From NCBI GenBank assembly GCA_900642245.1, contig CAAAJI010000001.1, positions 3,722 to 67,721 of the forward strand: a stretch of 64,000 nucleotides of DNA, given 5' to 3'. The notes beneath the pieces were generated by a model. The model did no database searches and was not told the origin of the DNA. It worked only from the letters and a program-made list of their open reading frames with translations. Positions 45,160 through 55,907 of the stretch are shown one piece after another. The position numbers and the translations under genes are program-made. Position 1 is the stretch's first letter; each line of letters starts with the position of its first letter. This DNA is from Fragilaria radians (taxonomy: Eukaryota > Bacillariophyta > Fragilariophyceae > Fragilariales > Fragilariaceae).

Positions 45160-45303
45160 CATTTTGAGGGTTATCCAAGATGGAAGGATCTTTATCCAAA
45201 AGCAGAGAAAGAAATTCATGATGACGACGTACCAAATCCTAAAGGACCAAAGGTCAGAAGGGCTGTTAAGGTACAGGCAGACCATGCCCACCAACACATT
45301 CAG
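45160..45303 (+). pseudogene. Copia RNase H fragment
   Basis: An orphan 48-codon stretch reads HFEGYPRWKDLYPKAEKEIH, DDDVPNPKGPKVRR and VQADHAHQH. The segment WxxLYPxAEExxxDDxPxPxGxxV followed by xxDADHAH is characteristic of the RNase H start in diatom Ty1/copia polyproteins as I remember them. Stops lie on both sides and no LTR is visible nearby, so it is a relic. It differs from the copia element at 20439, whose RNase H has SDSNFAGD. Confidence 0.6.
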
Positions 45304-46116
45304 TATTCAAGAGGTTAATGTAGTGTCACTATAGGATTTAGGATATGCATGTTTAGCAAATGTTTTAGGTTTATAAAAAAGGGAGTAGCATCATCAAGAA
45401 AAGCTAAAAATAAAGAAAATAAGGTGTTTGAGATGAGAAGACTAGAGCTTACTTAAGGATTGAAATGTGTTTGGATCAGATGATTCACGTGTAAGGGGTG
45501 GGATTGATTAAAGGTCCTTAACAAAAATTCATTGAATGCTTACAAGCAGTATTAGTGAGAAAAATGTGTTTTATCTGAGGTTAAGATCACGCTTCCTCTG
45601 AGTACTCACCGTTGTCTGATAATTAGACAATTGACATAGCTAAGTCTTAAATGAGTCTCTAGTACCATAAGCCTGCCCCCACTCCTTTGCTTCACAGTGA
45701 ACCATGGAGTTCATACAAGTACACAGGGTTGCTGGGTACATGATCAAGAGTAGCAATGTTCGACTCACCATGTTAAACGACTGAAAAGGGTCCCATGTGA
45801 AATTAAAAATTGTCCGGAAGATACGAACCACGATCGATGACGTTTCCAATAAGGCATTAACAAATATGGAAGTCATTCGGTTGAAATGCTGGTGACGTTC
45901 GGGAGAAAACGTCGACGCATCGATTCCTTCGAAAAATGACAACGGTAAAGGAAATTTCTAGCTAAATGGACTTACTTGGGATTTATGTCCCCTTTACTTG
46001 AGAAATGTCTCTCTGTTAAATTATACCTTTTATTTTCCAACTAAATATCAGTTTGTTCTTTCGAATTCTTTCCCAATCTCACAAAGGGAGATGAGACGGC
46101 AACAACTTGAAACAAT
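45304..46116. other. Spacer, no gene recognised
   Basis: A 100-codon minus frame (45640-45942) has no domain and is probably chance. The right end is the 5' flank of the ATPase gene. Confidence 0.4.
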
Positions 46117-49100
46117 TTGGCAAAAATGAATGACGACGATAATCTTAAATTGAATACATGTGGCACTGTATTTGTTGGCCGTGATAACGAGAGATCACTT
46201 CTAGAAAAAGTGTATAAGGAAGGAAGGAGTTGTGGTCAAGTTGTGTGGATATCGGGCGACAGTGGCGTTGGGAAGAGTGCTCTCATTCAAAATCTTCTGC
46301 ACGATAAAAAGTATGTTTGCAGCGGAAAGTTTGAATTTATTAAGTCCTCTGTTCCTTATTCTGTCGTTAACAAGATATTAAATGAATTGTGCTCATTTCT
46401 AGAAGTCGAACACTTAAAGCTTAAAATAAGCCCAGAGGTCATTTCGATTCTCACCAAGCTTTTACCACAAATCCGACATGTGACAACACAACTGGAGATA
46501 GATGACGGCCTAGACAGAATTGCTGAGGGAAACAGTGGTGAGTGGGGCTTTCAAAAACTGAAGCAAGCGGCAAAAGCATTTATTGAGGCAGCGATCGATG
46601 CTATTTCATCTGCTTCAAAACTGCCAGTAATTTTCCATTTTGATGATCTTCAATGGGCTGATGAAGCGAGTCTAGAAATTATCAAAGCCTTATGGAATGG
46701 AAGTGATGTAATAAAAGATTTGATTTGCCTTTCTTCCTTTAGAGGCAATGAAATAAGCGATGATAGCCCCTTTTTCCGTTTCAGAGAATTCTTTGAGAAT
46801 TCGAAATACACTTGTACTGAAATCTCAATCGGTAATCTGGCTTTCGATGACGTGGTTAACGTTGTATCGAAGCTATTGAATGTAACACCAGTGCAGTCTG
46901 AGCATCTAGGAAGGCTCGTATTCGATGTAACACGTGGTAATGCATTGTTCATACGAAGATTTTTACACTTTGTGCTAGAACGAAAGCATATTCGTCAGAG
47001 TAAAAATCATCACGATCTGGAAATCGACGAAGCTAATATTCTTGTAGAATTTGAAGGATGTGAAGACATTGTAAAATTTTTGATGCAAGAGATGAATAAC
47101 CTTCCGTTCCCAATATCAACTGTTCTGAAAGTTGCATCCTTGCTTGGTCAACAAATCCATATGCCCTTGCTTGAGTCAATTCTTGAGAACATTGAATTGG
47201 ATTTCCAAGATTACTCCTTCGCTGCTGCCTTGGAATGTTTAGAATCCAAAAGGTTTATCGAAATCCAGAGTGATAAGAAAACCTTTCTTTTTTTACACGA
47301 TCGGATTCAACAGGCCGCTTACAATCTTTTGATAAAGCAATACGATGTGCAGCTTCTTTCGTTTCGAATTGGACGACTCATGCTGGAAGAAGAAGATTGC
47401 ACTCAAGATTCTAAATCCAATTTTAAGTTTTTGATGGCTGTTAACCAAATCAATCGAGGTAGAGCGCTTATCGACTCTAAGGAAGGTAGGGTAGAACTAG
47501 CGAATCGCAACTTTCAAGCAGCCAAAGAAGTGATAAGATTGAGCGCGTTCAATCTTGCTCGAAATTATCTTGAGATATCACTAGAGATTCTTGGTGAAAA
47601 TTATTGGGAAAATCACTACAGTTTGACACTCACAGTTAACAGTTTGTTGGCATCAGTTTTATCTGCTAGTGGATTGATGAAGGAAGCCTTGCATCTAATT
47701 GATAATATCAGTGAAAATTGCAAAAGAGTTGAAGATCGATATGATACTCAAATACTCAGATTAGAAATTCTTGCTTGTATCAACGATTTGGATAAGTGTT
47801 TTGTTGTAAGCAAAGCCTTACTATCTGACTTGCGGGTTCCTTCCGTCTCTCTTAATCCTTCTACAACCTCAATTTTTGCTTCAATTTTTAAATTGAAGCG
47901 GTCATTTAGTGCTTTGAGCCCCGAGGATGTATTGGCTTTGCCTCGCTGTGAAGATAAAAGGATTCAACATGCAATGAAAATATGTAGGTGAAAAAGGTGC
48001 CAAGTCATTGATTTATACATCGCTAACATCTTTCTTCATCACATAAAAAAGTTAACATACTGTGTCCCGTTGCCTATTTATCCTCAAAGGAGTCCATGAT
48101 TCCTATCTTAGCATGTCGTATGGTGGAACTGACATTGAAATATGGGCTTACAAACGCATCACCATATGCTCTCAGTAAATATGGATTCTGTTTGACTCTT
48201 TTACAAGATTTCGATGAAGCGTTCCGCATCGGTTCATTAGCACTTCAAATGATGGAGCATTTTGGCGAAGATGCAAGAACTCTTGTGTCGTATTATACTT
48301 TTATTTCTCATACTAAGAAACATATTGTGGATGCATTTGAGCCTAGTCTTAAGGCATATTACATTTCTTTCTTACAGGGTGACTTGGCTTTCTCAGGTCA
48401 GGCGATTACTATTCATCTCACCGCTAGAATGATTGCAGGCGTTTCTCTCGAGCATATCATCAATGATACATTTTGTTTTGCCAATCAGTTGAAGTCATAC
48501 AACCAAACCATGATGTGGAACACATTGCTAATTTTTCAAAGAACGAACCTTGAGCTTGCTGATCGCTCTGATGAGATGGTTAAGATGTTAGGCAACGAAC
48601 CTACTGATGATGATTTTCAATCTTATCTGCAAGACACAAATCTGGAGTTTCACAATTTTACTTTTTTTAGTTTTACGCTGCGCTGTCGTTGCATTCTTGA
48701 TGATAAGGAATCTGCTGTGCTGTTTGCCAAGAAATGTTGGCGATCCAAAAAGCTCTTGGCTCCCTTGATCGGTTCTCAATTTTACTACTTCAATAGTGCT
48801 CTTATGGCCCTAGAACTCTGGAAGAGCGCTAGACCAATAGAACGATTTCAGCTCTGGCGAATCCTTCGAAGGTTTCAAAGAATACTTACATCTTGGACTA
48901 AAATGGGCAATCCAAATACAAGTCATCTAGTCTTGTTACTAAAGGCGCAAGTTTTGACTGAAACAGCGCCAAAAAAAAGAGAAACAATTATGGCACTTTT
49001 TCATCAATCAATCACTAAATCAAGGCGCCTTGGATTTCTTCATGATGCAGCACTTGGAAATGAGCTTCTTGGAAAGTATTGCATTTGCATGTGCGATTAC

Positions 49101-49355
49101 GATTGGGCCAGAAGTTATCTTGAAAGGGCAAAGGCGCTTTATTTTGATTGGGGCGCCTTCAAGAAAGTCAAACAAATGGAGTTACAATATGGAAACCTGG
49201 TAGGCAATGAAGTCTCTATTGATCTATTGAGTACTGCAATAAAAGGTAGATCTCGTCAAGAAATAGTGACCGAAATTGAAGCAGTACGTTCTCGGACTCG
49301 TTTGTCCATGGATGAGGATCAGGTCTCCAATGATTCAGCTCTTGCCTTCCCTTAG
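46117..49355 (+). CDS. STAND-type AAA_16 ATPase with helical repeats, no effector domain
   Basis: Two large frames (46117-47991 and 48096-49355) form one protein of about 1,040 residues. The N-terminus has VGRDNERSLL, Walker A GDSGVGKS (47-54) and Walker B PVIFHFDDLQWAD (DD at 176-177), followed by the winged-helix-like region (VTRGNALFIRRFL, FLFLHDRIQQAAYNLL) and TPR-like helices through both frames. This is the predicted-ATPase module found in hybrid histidine kinases and signalling kinases of fungi and algae, but no kinase, GAF or cyclase domain follows. The join is unresolved: the donor GTAGGT at 47984 is phase 1, whereas the acceptor CCTCAAAG at 48089 needs phase 0; the acceptor TTAG at 48111 fits but drops ~19 residues expected in relatives. 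A short middle exon or a frameshift in 47984-48089 is possible. Confidence 0.75.
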
Positions 49356-50389
49356 ATTATTTGTGCAAGAAAACTCACGTCACAGGAAACAAGTTAAAAT
49401 TGGTGCCCTCTGATTTATGTCCATATTCCCGCATGTATACAATGTTTAATAACTTACTTGTCACCACTTACATTTGTAAACCTTTAATATTTTCAAAAAA
49501 TATGTCTGTTGAATTCAGTGATTTATTAATGCACTCAGGCTTCTGATAGGGCAGCAAACTATCTCCATTTAAAGTTCCAATGACTTTGTTTATTTTTCTT
49601 CAGGCATAATCAACTTATCAAATTCTTGATGCCAAGAGTTAATGGGGTAAAAGGTCTGTACCAAGATAATTGAGTCTTTATTTTGTTGATATTAACAAAC
49701 CCTAATTAAAGATAGGTTAAAGAGATGTACGAGAAAATGCAGCATAAGAAGGTATCTGCAGAATTGTTGATCCAATTTGATGCATTTGTGATAAAAGGAA
49801 AAGCCATTTGAGCAGCTGATATTAATTATCAATTAAGCTTTATGCAGAATGAGTTGGCATATTTGCAATCAAAGACTAAAGATATATCAATATCAAAGTA
49901 GTTCAAAAAGCCAAGGATAGGGTGTTCTGAATTGGTATACCATTTTAAACTCCATCTGATGGGCTGACTTATCTTTGACCTTAGGGGATGATTGATAGTA
50001 TTGGGTGATAACTGATTTAGAACTCTTGAACATTTGCTTCAAAAAAGTAAGTTTGAAATCGAACCCTGAATAATTGAAAAACCCATGTGGTTGACAAAAG
50101 GAATGATGATTGCTACTGGTAGCTTGAATGACGTTTGTGCTCTATACTGATTGCAAAATTGACACAATGTAAAATTATCTTCCAATGTAGACTATTCTTG
50201 TGTAGTTTTAGTGCTTCTCTAGAAGAGATATTTGACCTTCTCTTGAAGAGTTGTTCAATCTTGTGACTGGTTGAAGAGCCGGCAGCAACTGTTCAACTCT
50301 CAATAAGAACAAGCTGAGAGTGGAACTTCAACTGCCAAGATCTTGAAGAGTTGGGTTTATTATCTGATCTTATTTATATCATGGTTACT
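49356..50389. other. Decayed repeat-like DNA, no gene
   Basis: Between ~49720 and 50200 short stretches look like eroded coding sequence (KVSAELLIQFDAFVIKGKAI; FMQNELAYLQSKTKD), probably an old retroelement piece preceding the inverted LTR. No intact gene. Confidence 0.35.
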
Positions 50390-50679
50390 ACCATTTAGGT
50401 AGATTGGTCTTGGAAGGTATTAAATTAATACTTTCCATCTACAAACAAAATTTATTCATCACTAAATTTGGCTCTCTGTCATCCAAATTCGTGGAAGGAA
50501 TGAAAAGGACAGGTATCTTGTAATTCACCATGACTTGATGTGTAAATATAAGTATATCTTTATTCTATTTTTATTTACTTGAGTTAACAGTGATGGATGT
50601 CTCCACTACCAATACACACATACATCTTCTATTAATTTCTACTAGACTGGATATTGCTCATAACCTATAGCAATAGGTA
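50390..50679 (-). repeat. LTR copy 4, inverted
   Basis: Read on the minus strand from 50679 it begins TACCTATTGCTATAGGTTAT and continues with GATGTATGTGTGTATTGG, GGAGACATCC, CTTATATTTACACATC and AATTTAGTGATG, in the same order as copy 3 on the other strand. It therefore faces copy 3 head to head. The far end is uncertain. Confidence 0.65.
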
Positions 50680-50716
50680 GTATCTTCTTGATTCATACAT
50701 CAAGGCATGTCACACC

Positions 50717-50737
50717 CAAGGTATGTTACATACCTTG
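50717..50737. repeat. Perfect 21-bp palindrome between head-to-head LTRs
   Basis: Arms CAAGGTATGT and ACATACCTTG around a single T. A third related word, CAAGGCATGT, occurs at 50701-50710. It sits almost in the middle of the 78-bp spacer (50680-50757) between the two LTR starts. Confidence 0.85.
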
Positions 50738-50757
50738 AGTTTAGTTCATTAAGGTAA

Positions 50758-51328
50758 TACCTAACACTATAGGTTGTAAGCAATACTTTCTAATAATATT
50801 AAAATAAATTACTAACGCTAAGAGATGTGTGTGTGTACCAATACTGGAGACGTCCAAAGTTATCGTTAGTACATAGCAAATAGCACTAGAATTATTATTC
50901 TTATATTTACTCATCTAAATTCAGAATAGGGTACATGGGTACCCATTCTTTCTATACTTTCCACTAATTCAATTAAGGCATAGTCTTATATGAATTTAGT
51001 GATGCTTATTATTGCTTATAAATGAAGAAGATCATTTAACATCTTTTCAGGACCGTCATATCAATACGGCAGGAATAATTATTACAGATTCCTAAGTGAC
51101 AACCAGGAATCTATCAAGATTCACGATTGATGAATATAAGTTGTGAATCTAAGTCGTGAATCTAAGACCACAAAGTCTAAATGTTAAGTGTTGAATCTAA
51201 CACGTAAGCTAAAGAGACTATGTGGACAAGGAAACATGTTGCAATTGATTCACACAAGATCTAGGATAAAAGTATCTTTTTAGATCATAATTTACAATTT
51301 GTTTAAACTCTTAGAGCCGCTTAGAGCA
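50758..51328 (+). repeat. LTR plus leader, copy 3
   Basis: Starts TACCTAACACTATAGG. Boxes shared with copies 1, 2 and 4 include the GTGTGTGTACC run, GGAGACGTCC, GTTAGTACATAGCAAATAG and TTGCTTATAAATGAAGA. The part from ~51090 contains a repeated GTGAATCTAAG word. It ends at GCTTAGAGCA (51319-51328), shared with copy 2, directly before a Ty3/gypsy reverse transcriptase piece, which ties this LTR family to Ty3/gypsy elements. Confidence 0.7.
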
Positions 51329-51330
51329 GT

Positions 51331-51790
51331 ATGGAATTTGTAACAACCTATCTTGATGATTTGTTGATTCTAACAAATGGCAACTTCAAAGACCACCAAC
51401 TCAAGTTAGAAATGGTTCTAGCAATGCTGGTATGAGAATCAATGCATCAAAATCAAAGTTCTTTGGAGTGCACATTGAATATCTAGGTTACTTGATCACT
51501 AGAAAGGGTTTCCAACCAGTTTACAACAAGATTGAAGCCATACTTTAGATTGCTAGGTATTGGAACATTCAACTACTACTGCAAGACCTATGGCACAACA
51601 CTACAGGCAACAACATCCTGTCAGCTAGTGTTTGGTAGAGACATGGCTCACAATATTGTATTGAAGGCAAATTGGAATTGAATTCAAAAAAGAAAACAGG
51701 ATATAATGAGCAAGTCCAATAAAAAAGAAAAAGAAATTCCTTATGAATACAAGGTTGGAGACCAAGTCGTATTAGAAACACCCGGAATTC
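51331..51790 (+). pseudogene. Ty3/gypsy pol relic: reverse transcriptase joined to integrase end
   Basis: 51331-51548 encodes the reverse transcriptase core TYLDDLLILTNG, DHQLKLEMVLAML and, after a +1 frameshift, AGMRINASKSKFFGVHIEYL followed by GYLITRKGFQPVYNKIEAIL. YLDD is the catalytic box. From ~51621 the frame reads QLVFGRDMAHNIVLKANW, a stop, then KEKEIPYEYKVGDQVVLE, the end of an integrase. RNase H and most of the integrase are missing, so a large internal deletion has occurred. Confidence 0.88.
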
Positions 51791-52126
51791 TTTGGAGACT
51801 ATCAGCACCATCAACAGATTCTTTTTGTGTTTTCTTTGTGTTATTTGACATTTTGGATGTTCAGCCAATGAATCAGATACAGATTTCCCTTTTTTCAAGA
51901 TTGGAATATAGTTGCCTTTCTGATCTACGGTTGTTGTTTTAGAATTTGTTCAGTAGCCATTCATATCTTTGTTAGAAAACCCTATCAAGGATGATTACTA
52001 CCCTCATACCTAAAAGGTGTGTACATTTCTACGTTTCGAATAAACTGACGCAGCGAAGTCAGGATTTGGGAAGTATGTTGACATCCGTGTTGATCGATTG
52101 CAAACAATCCCGTATATAGTTAAAAA

Positions 52127-53018
52127 TTGAGAATGTTGATTACGACTCGGTATCATCTTTCATGTGCCTTGTTACTTCTTCTCTGTTTCGTGAATCCTAA
52201 TCATGCCTTTGGAATCCATCCAAGAGGAGCATCAGTGTCAGCCTCAGTAAAGAGAGAAGTTAGCGCTACGTTTGACGATTGTTTGCAGAAGACTCCGGCG
52301 ATGATGATGAAGATACCATCCACTTTGATTCCTAAATCTCTAATAAGGAATTTTATTGCAATGCCATTCTTTCTTCTATCGATAGCGGCAGGTCCTGTAT
52401 TCGCCAATGATGCGAATGATCTTCTTGGTGCCTCATCGGGGGCGAATGCAAAGATTACCACAGGTGGTGCCTCAACGTTACAATCTGGTCGGACGATTGG
52501 TATGTGTTTGTGTTGTTAAATGTTTGTATGGAAAGTATAGTAAGAAAAATATCGCTAACCTGTAATGTTATGTTCTTCCCCCAATGAATGTCACCGATAT
52601 AGCCATTACCCGAGGTGTCAATCTTGATCGTGCCAACTTTGAGGGACAAGATTTGAAGGGAGTTGCCTTTCAACAATCGATTGTTCGCGATGCTAATTTC
52701 AAGGGTGCTAATCTTGTCGGTTCGTCCTTCTTTGATGCGACAGTAGATGGGAGTAATTTTGAAAATGCTGACATGTCCAATGCCAACATTGAAATGGCAC
52801 AATTTCGACGAGCCAACCTACGGAATACGATCCTACGAGAAATGTATGTGAGTGGTGCGACACTTTTGGAGGGTGTTGAAGATATTGAGAATTCCGATTG
52901 GACAGATACCTTCCTACGGAAGGATCAACAGAAATATTTATGTGAACACCCGACGGCCAAAGGAACCAATACTGTTACAGGAGTGGATACACGAGAAAGT
53001 CTCATGTGTAAGGATTAA
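52127..53018 (+). CDS. Thylakoid lumenal pentapeptide-repeat protein
   Basis: Two exons; intron 52500-52602 (GTATGT donor, ATATAG acceptor, phase 1, giving an Ala codon). The product has 262 residues. The presequence is tripartite: a signal peptide (LSCALLLLLCFVNPNHA) with a cleavage site before Phe28, matching the Phe rule for stramenopile plastid import; a Ser/Arg/Lys transit-like stretch; and a hydrophobic thylakoid-transfer segment (NFIAMPFFLLSIAAGP) ending VFA|ND near 93. No twin arginine, so a Sec-type route is more likely. The mature part from ~128 has pentapeptide repeats of the A(D/N)LXX type (VNLDR ANFEG QDLKG, ANFKG ANLVG, SNFEN ADMSN ANIEM, RANLR), forming a right-handed beta helix. 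Similar lumenal proteins exist in plants; their function is unclear. Confidence 0.9.
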
Positions 53019-53406
53019 TGAGAGAAACTAGTAGAAGTAGTAGATAACAAACTTTATTAGTTTAGTTCATCACTAATCCCTCAAGACATGACATAACGGA
53101 ACTACTAGGTATATCCTACGAAACAACATTTATAATGGTCTCACTGTCTTGAATTGTCAGAAAAACTAGTAGTTTGCAGAAGATGTGTATTTGTCTCACG
53201 GAAGTGCAAGTCCAATCATGTTTACTTCAATGGAATAAAGACCATGACTCATTTTGGCTTGTAAATGCATCCGCTTATTTCAACGCTAACCTTGGATATC
53301 AATCTAAAATAGAAGTCACTTTTCCTTGAGATTTCATTCCTCTAACATCAACTTGGAATAATTTCATGTATTGTTCGTTGTTGATAGAGTCGAAAACACG
53401 TAACAT
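53019..53406. other. Spacer between convergent genes
   Basis: Holds the 3' ends of the lumenal protein gene and the ankyrin gene, which converge here. Nothing else seen. Confidence 0.4.
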
Positions 53407-54564
53407 TTAATCCCATTGCAAATAAGATAAAACATGTGGCTTGGCTCGAAGTAAGTGATAGGTCGTCGAAACATTTGCATGCAATGCCGCCGCTAGGAAC
53501 GGGTACATCTTATCACGAAGGTCACGTGTATCTACCGCACGAGGTTCTGCTTGGACCAATCGTTCTAGTACATCTCCCGAATGTCCTCGTTCTGCGGCAA
53601 TATCAATTGCCAACCGTCCCTCTTGGTCTGTCTGACGAGCTGCACTAGGATGAAGTTCCAATAATGTATCCAATAAGAGTAATAAATGATGTAGAGATGA
53701 TGATGATGATGATGATGCCACCAGGAGAGGAGGTGTTGGTGGTGGTATTGTCGCTGCGACAATATGAAGTGGTGTCCGACCATAGGAATCACGTATTGTC
53801 ACATCCTCAGGGTACTGATGTAGAGAATATAAAGCGAGTCGCAACGGACTATTCCAATCCAAAATGGCATGAAGTAAAGGCTGATTGGGAGATGCGATAT
53901 GTATCATGTCGACAAAGAGTAACCATAATTCTTCTGGAAGAGACGACTGTTCCTCGGAAGTTTTAAGTATATCTTCTAATTTGTTTGCCCACATTTGGAG
54001 AGGTGTGAGTCCTCCCTTATCTCGTATCCGAATCGTCGTGTCCTGCATCAAGACGCGAATGACATCCAACGAAGGCTCCTCTTGTAGTACTGCGTAATGC
54101 AAAGGGATCCTTCCTCGGGTATCTCTCTGAATTATCCCATCTGGATATGCTCGAAGTAATGCTTCGGCAACGTCAGCATCCCTTATATTCATATGGAGTG
54201 GTAGCTTCCCTTTATTGTTTCGAAGCAAAGCCAATTCATTTCGATTCTTTAGAATATACTCTAAACATTTGACCGAAGAGTCCTGAACGCATGTATGGGC
54301 AACTGAATTTCCTATACCATCGACATGATATAGGGCATCAGGATAGGCATGGAACAGTGATCGAACCACGGATACGGGTGCATTTCGACTCAAGGCCACT
54401 TGCAAGGGAGAGCGATCAACAAAGTGACAATAGAGTGATGCAAGTTCTGGTTCCAATCGTAACAATTCTTCAATTTCATTCCAATCTATCGTTTCATTTT
54501 GAAGAAGTGGAGACAACATCCGTGGGGAATTTGAATTCGGGGGAGAGGATTGCGACGAGCCCAT
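53407..54564 (-). CDS. Ankyrin-repeat protein with N-myristoylation-type start
   Basis: 385 residues from the chosen start MGSSQSSPPN at 54564; the frame is open to an earlier ATG at 54630, but MGSSQSS fits the N-myristoylation consensus (Gly2, Ser6). Ankyrin repeats are seen from ~50: RSPLQVALSRNAPVSVVRSL, GNSVAHTCVQDSSVKCLEYI, GKLPLHMNIRDADVAEALL, GRIPLHYAVLQEEPSLDVIR, GLTPLQMWANK, GRTPLHIVAATIP and GRLAIDIAAERGHSGDVLE. A Ser run (ATC repeat on the coding strand read TCA) and Leu run interrupt the sixth repeat. The spacing YPD...G..PLH..A is the form common in diatom ankyrin proteins. Likely a membrane-tethered scaffold; partners unknown. Confidence 0.82.
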   Translation of the reverse strand: MGSSQSSPPNSNSPRMLSPLLQNETIDWNEIEELLRLEPELASLYCHFVDRSPLQVALSRNAPVSVVRSLFHAYPDALYHVDGIGNSVAHTCVQDSSVKCLEYILKNRNELALLRNNKGKLPLHMNIRDADVAEALLRAYPDGIIQRDTRGRIPLHYAVLQEEPSLDVIRVLMQDTTIRIRDKGGLTPLQMWANKLEDILKTSEEQSSLPEELWLLFVDMIHIASPNQPLLHAILDWNSPLRLALYSLHQYPEDVTIRDSYGRTPLHIVAATIPPPTPPLLVASSSSSSSLHHLLLLLDTLLELHPSAARQTDQEGRLAIDIAAERGHSGDVLERLVQAEPRAVDTRDLRDKMYPFLAAALHANVSTTYHLLRAKPHVLSYLQWD

Positions 54565-55907
54565 TTGTGTGATAAGATGTCTATATTTGTACGGCTGAGA
54601 GTTGGAAATACACAATCGTTTAAAATCCAAACACTAAACTCACGATTTGAGAAATGCGAAGATGCTAAATTTATTATGATTTTGTTTTATTGCCCCAACA
54701 ACGTTTGATAGATGGCATCGGCGAACATTGCAATCAGAATTTTCTCTCAAATCGAAGTTAAAGATCCGGAATTTTACGAGAACAAACATTATTCTACTAC
54801 GGGTACTTGGAGTATCAAAACCGATATGGGAATTGAAAACGATTTCAGGACCATGAATGATGAATGAGGAAACGATTGAGATAAAAGACATGAAGATTTA
54901 ACAGGAAATATTTCAATATGCAGAAATGTCATTCTTATTTTTTGATAATACCTTTGCTGAAATGTAGAAAGCATGCTTACATCTGCATAAAGATGAAAAA
55001 AGTAGAAACTGAGATTCATCGACCATGGCAAAACATTGTCTTCAGTTTTCATTATGACCATGCAATAAATTCTCCTGCAAATGGATTATTGTTTAGACTA
55101 ACCATTCGTACAATCAAACATTTCCAAGGTATGGCACACTATTGAAGGCTGAAAAATTCAAGTTGCACTAAAGCAGGAATCATACACAAACGTTCCCGTT
55201 TCTTGAAAACAAATGATGGATATTGGATCATAAAAAAATATACTGAAAATTCATAAAACATGATCTGATGCATATCGCCAATGCCTTGACAAAAGTAGTC
55301 TTATCATTCAAGTAAAGGCAAGGCAATCGCATTCAAGCTCTTTCTGCATTCACGTAGAGATCATAACAATTTGCTTGCAAAAAGATTGTTAATACTTTCA
55401 AATAAAAATTTAAAAAATCAAATAACAACAAAATTATTTTTGCAAGCCACGTTATACAAGATTTGAATACAAGGCACAGGTACAGGAAGAATATACATGA
55501 ATATTGCATTGTCTATGAATGAAAGTCAGCGGATGGATTCGAACTTTCAAAAAAATTGTTGCTTGCCGTAAATTTGAGGATAAAAGGACTTTGAACAGTT
55601 CTTCATCCTTTTTGCTCAAATTTGAATTGGAAGTCAAAGTCAATTGAACATGCAAGCCATCAAAGGTGATGACCTTGTTGACCTTCATGACAATTGATCG
55701 TTAGTTGCAATTCAAAAGCTAGACTATGGCTGCAGTTTACTAATATAGTTAATTTCTTTACTACTAGATGTAGTGATTTTTCATAACACGAGATGACGTG
55801 ATTGCTGTAATCAATGAGTCCCCGACATTGTACACATACTTATAAAATCTAAATCATCCTATGATCTTTTCCCTAGATTAATATAAATGACTTACGTGAC
55901 AGAAACA
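54565..55907. other. Spacer, no gene recognised
   Basis: Several 70-90 codon frames on both strands (54640-54891, 54789-55061, 54918-55145, 55452-55688) overlap each other and show no domain. A TTCGAAT word near 55535 was checked for a tRNA T-arm and does not fit. Confidence 0.4.

Noticed and set aside
45640..45942. 100-codon minus frame upstream of the ATPase gene
   Set aside because: No recognisable domain and no coding-like bias; a length expected by chance in this much sequence.
55520..55610. TTCGAAT on the minus strand as a possible tRNA T-arm
   Set aside because: The flanking bases do not form a 5-bp T-stem, and no acceptor or anticodon arms fit.
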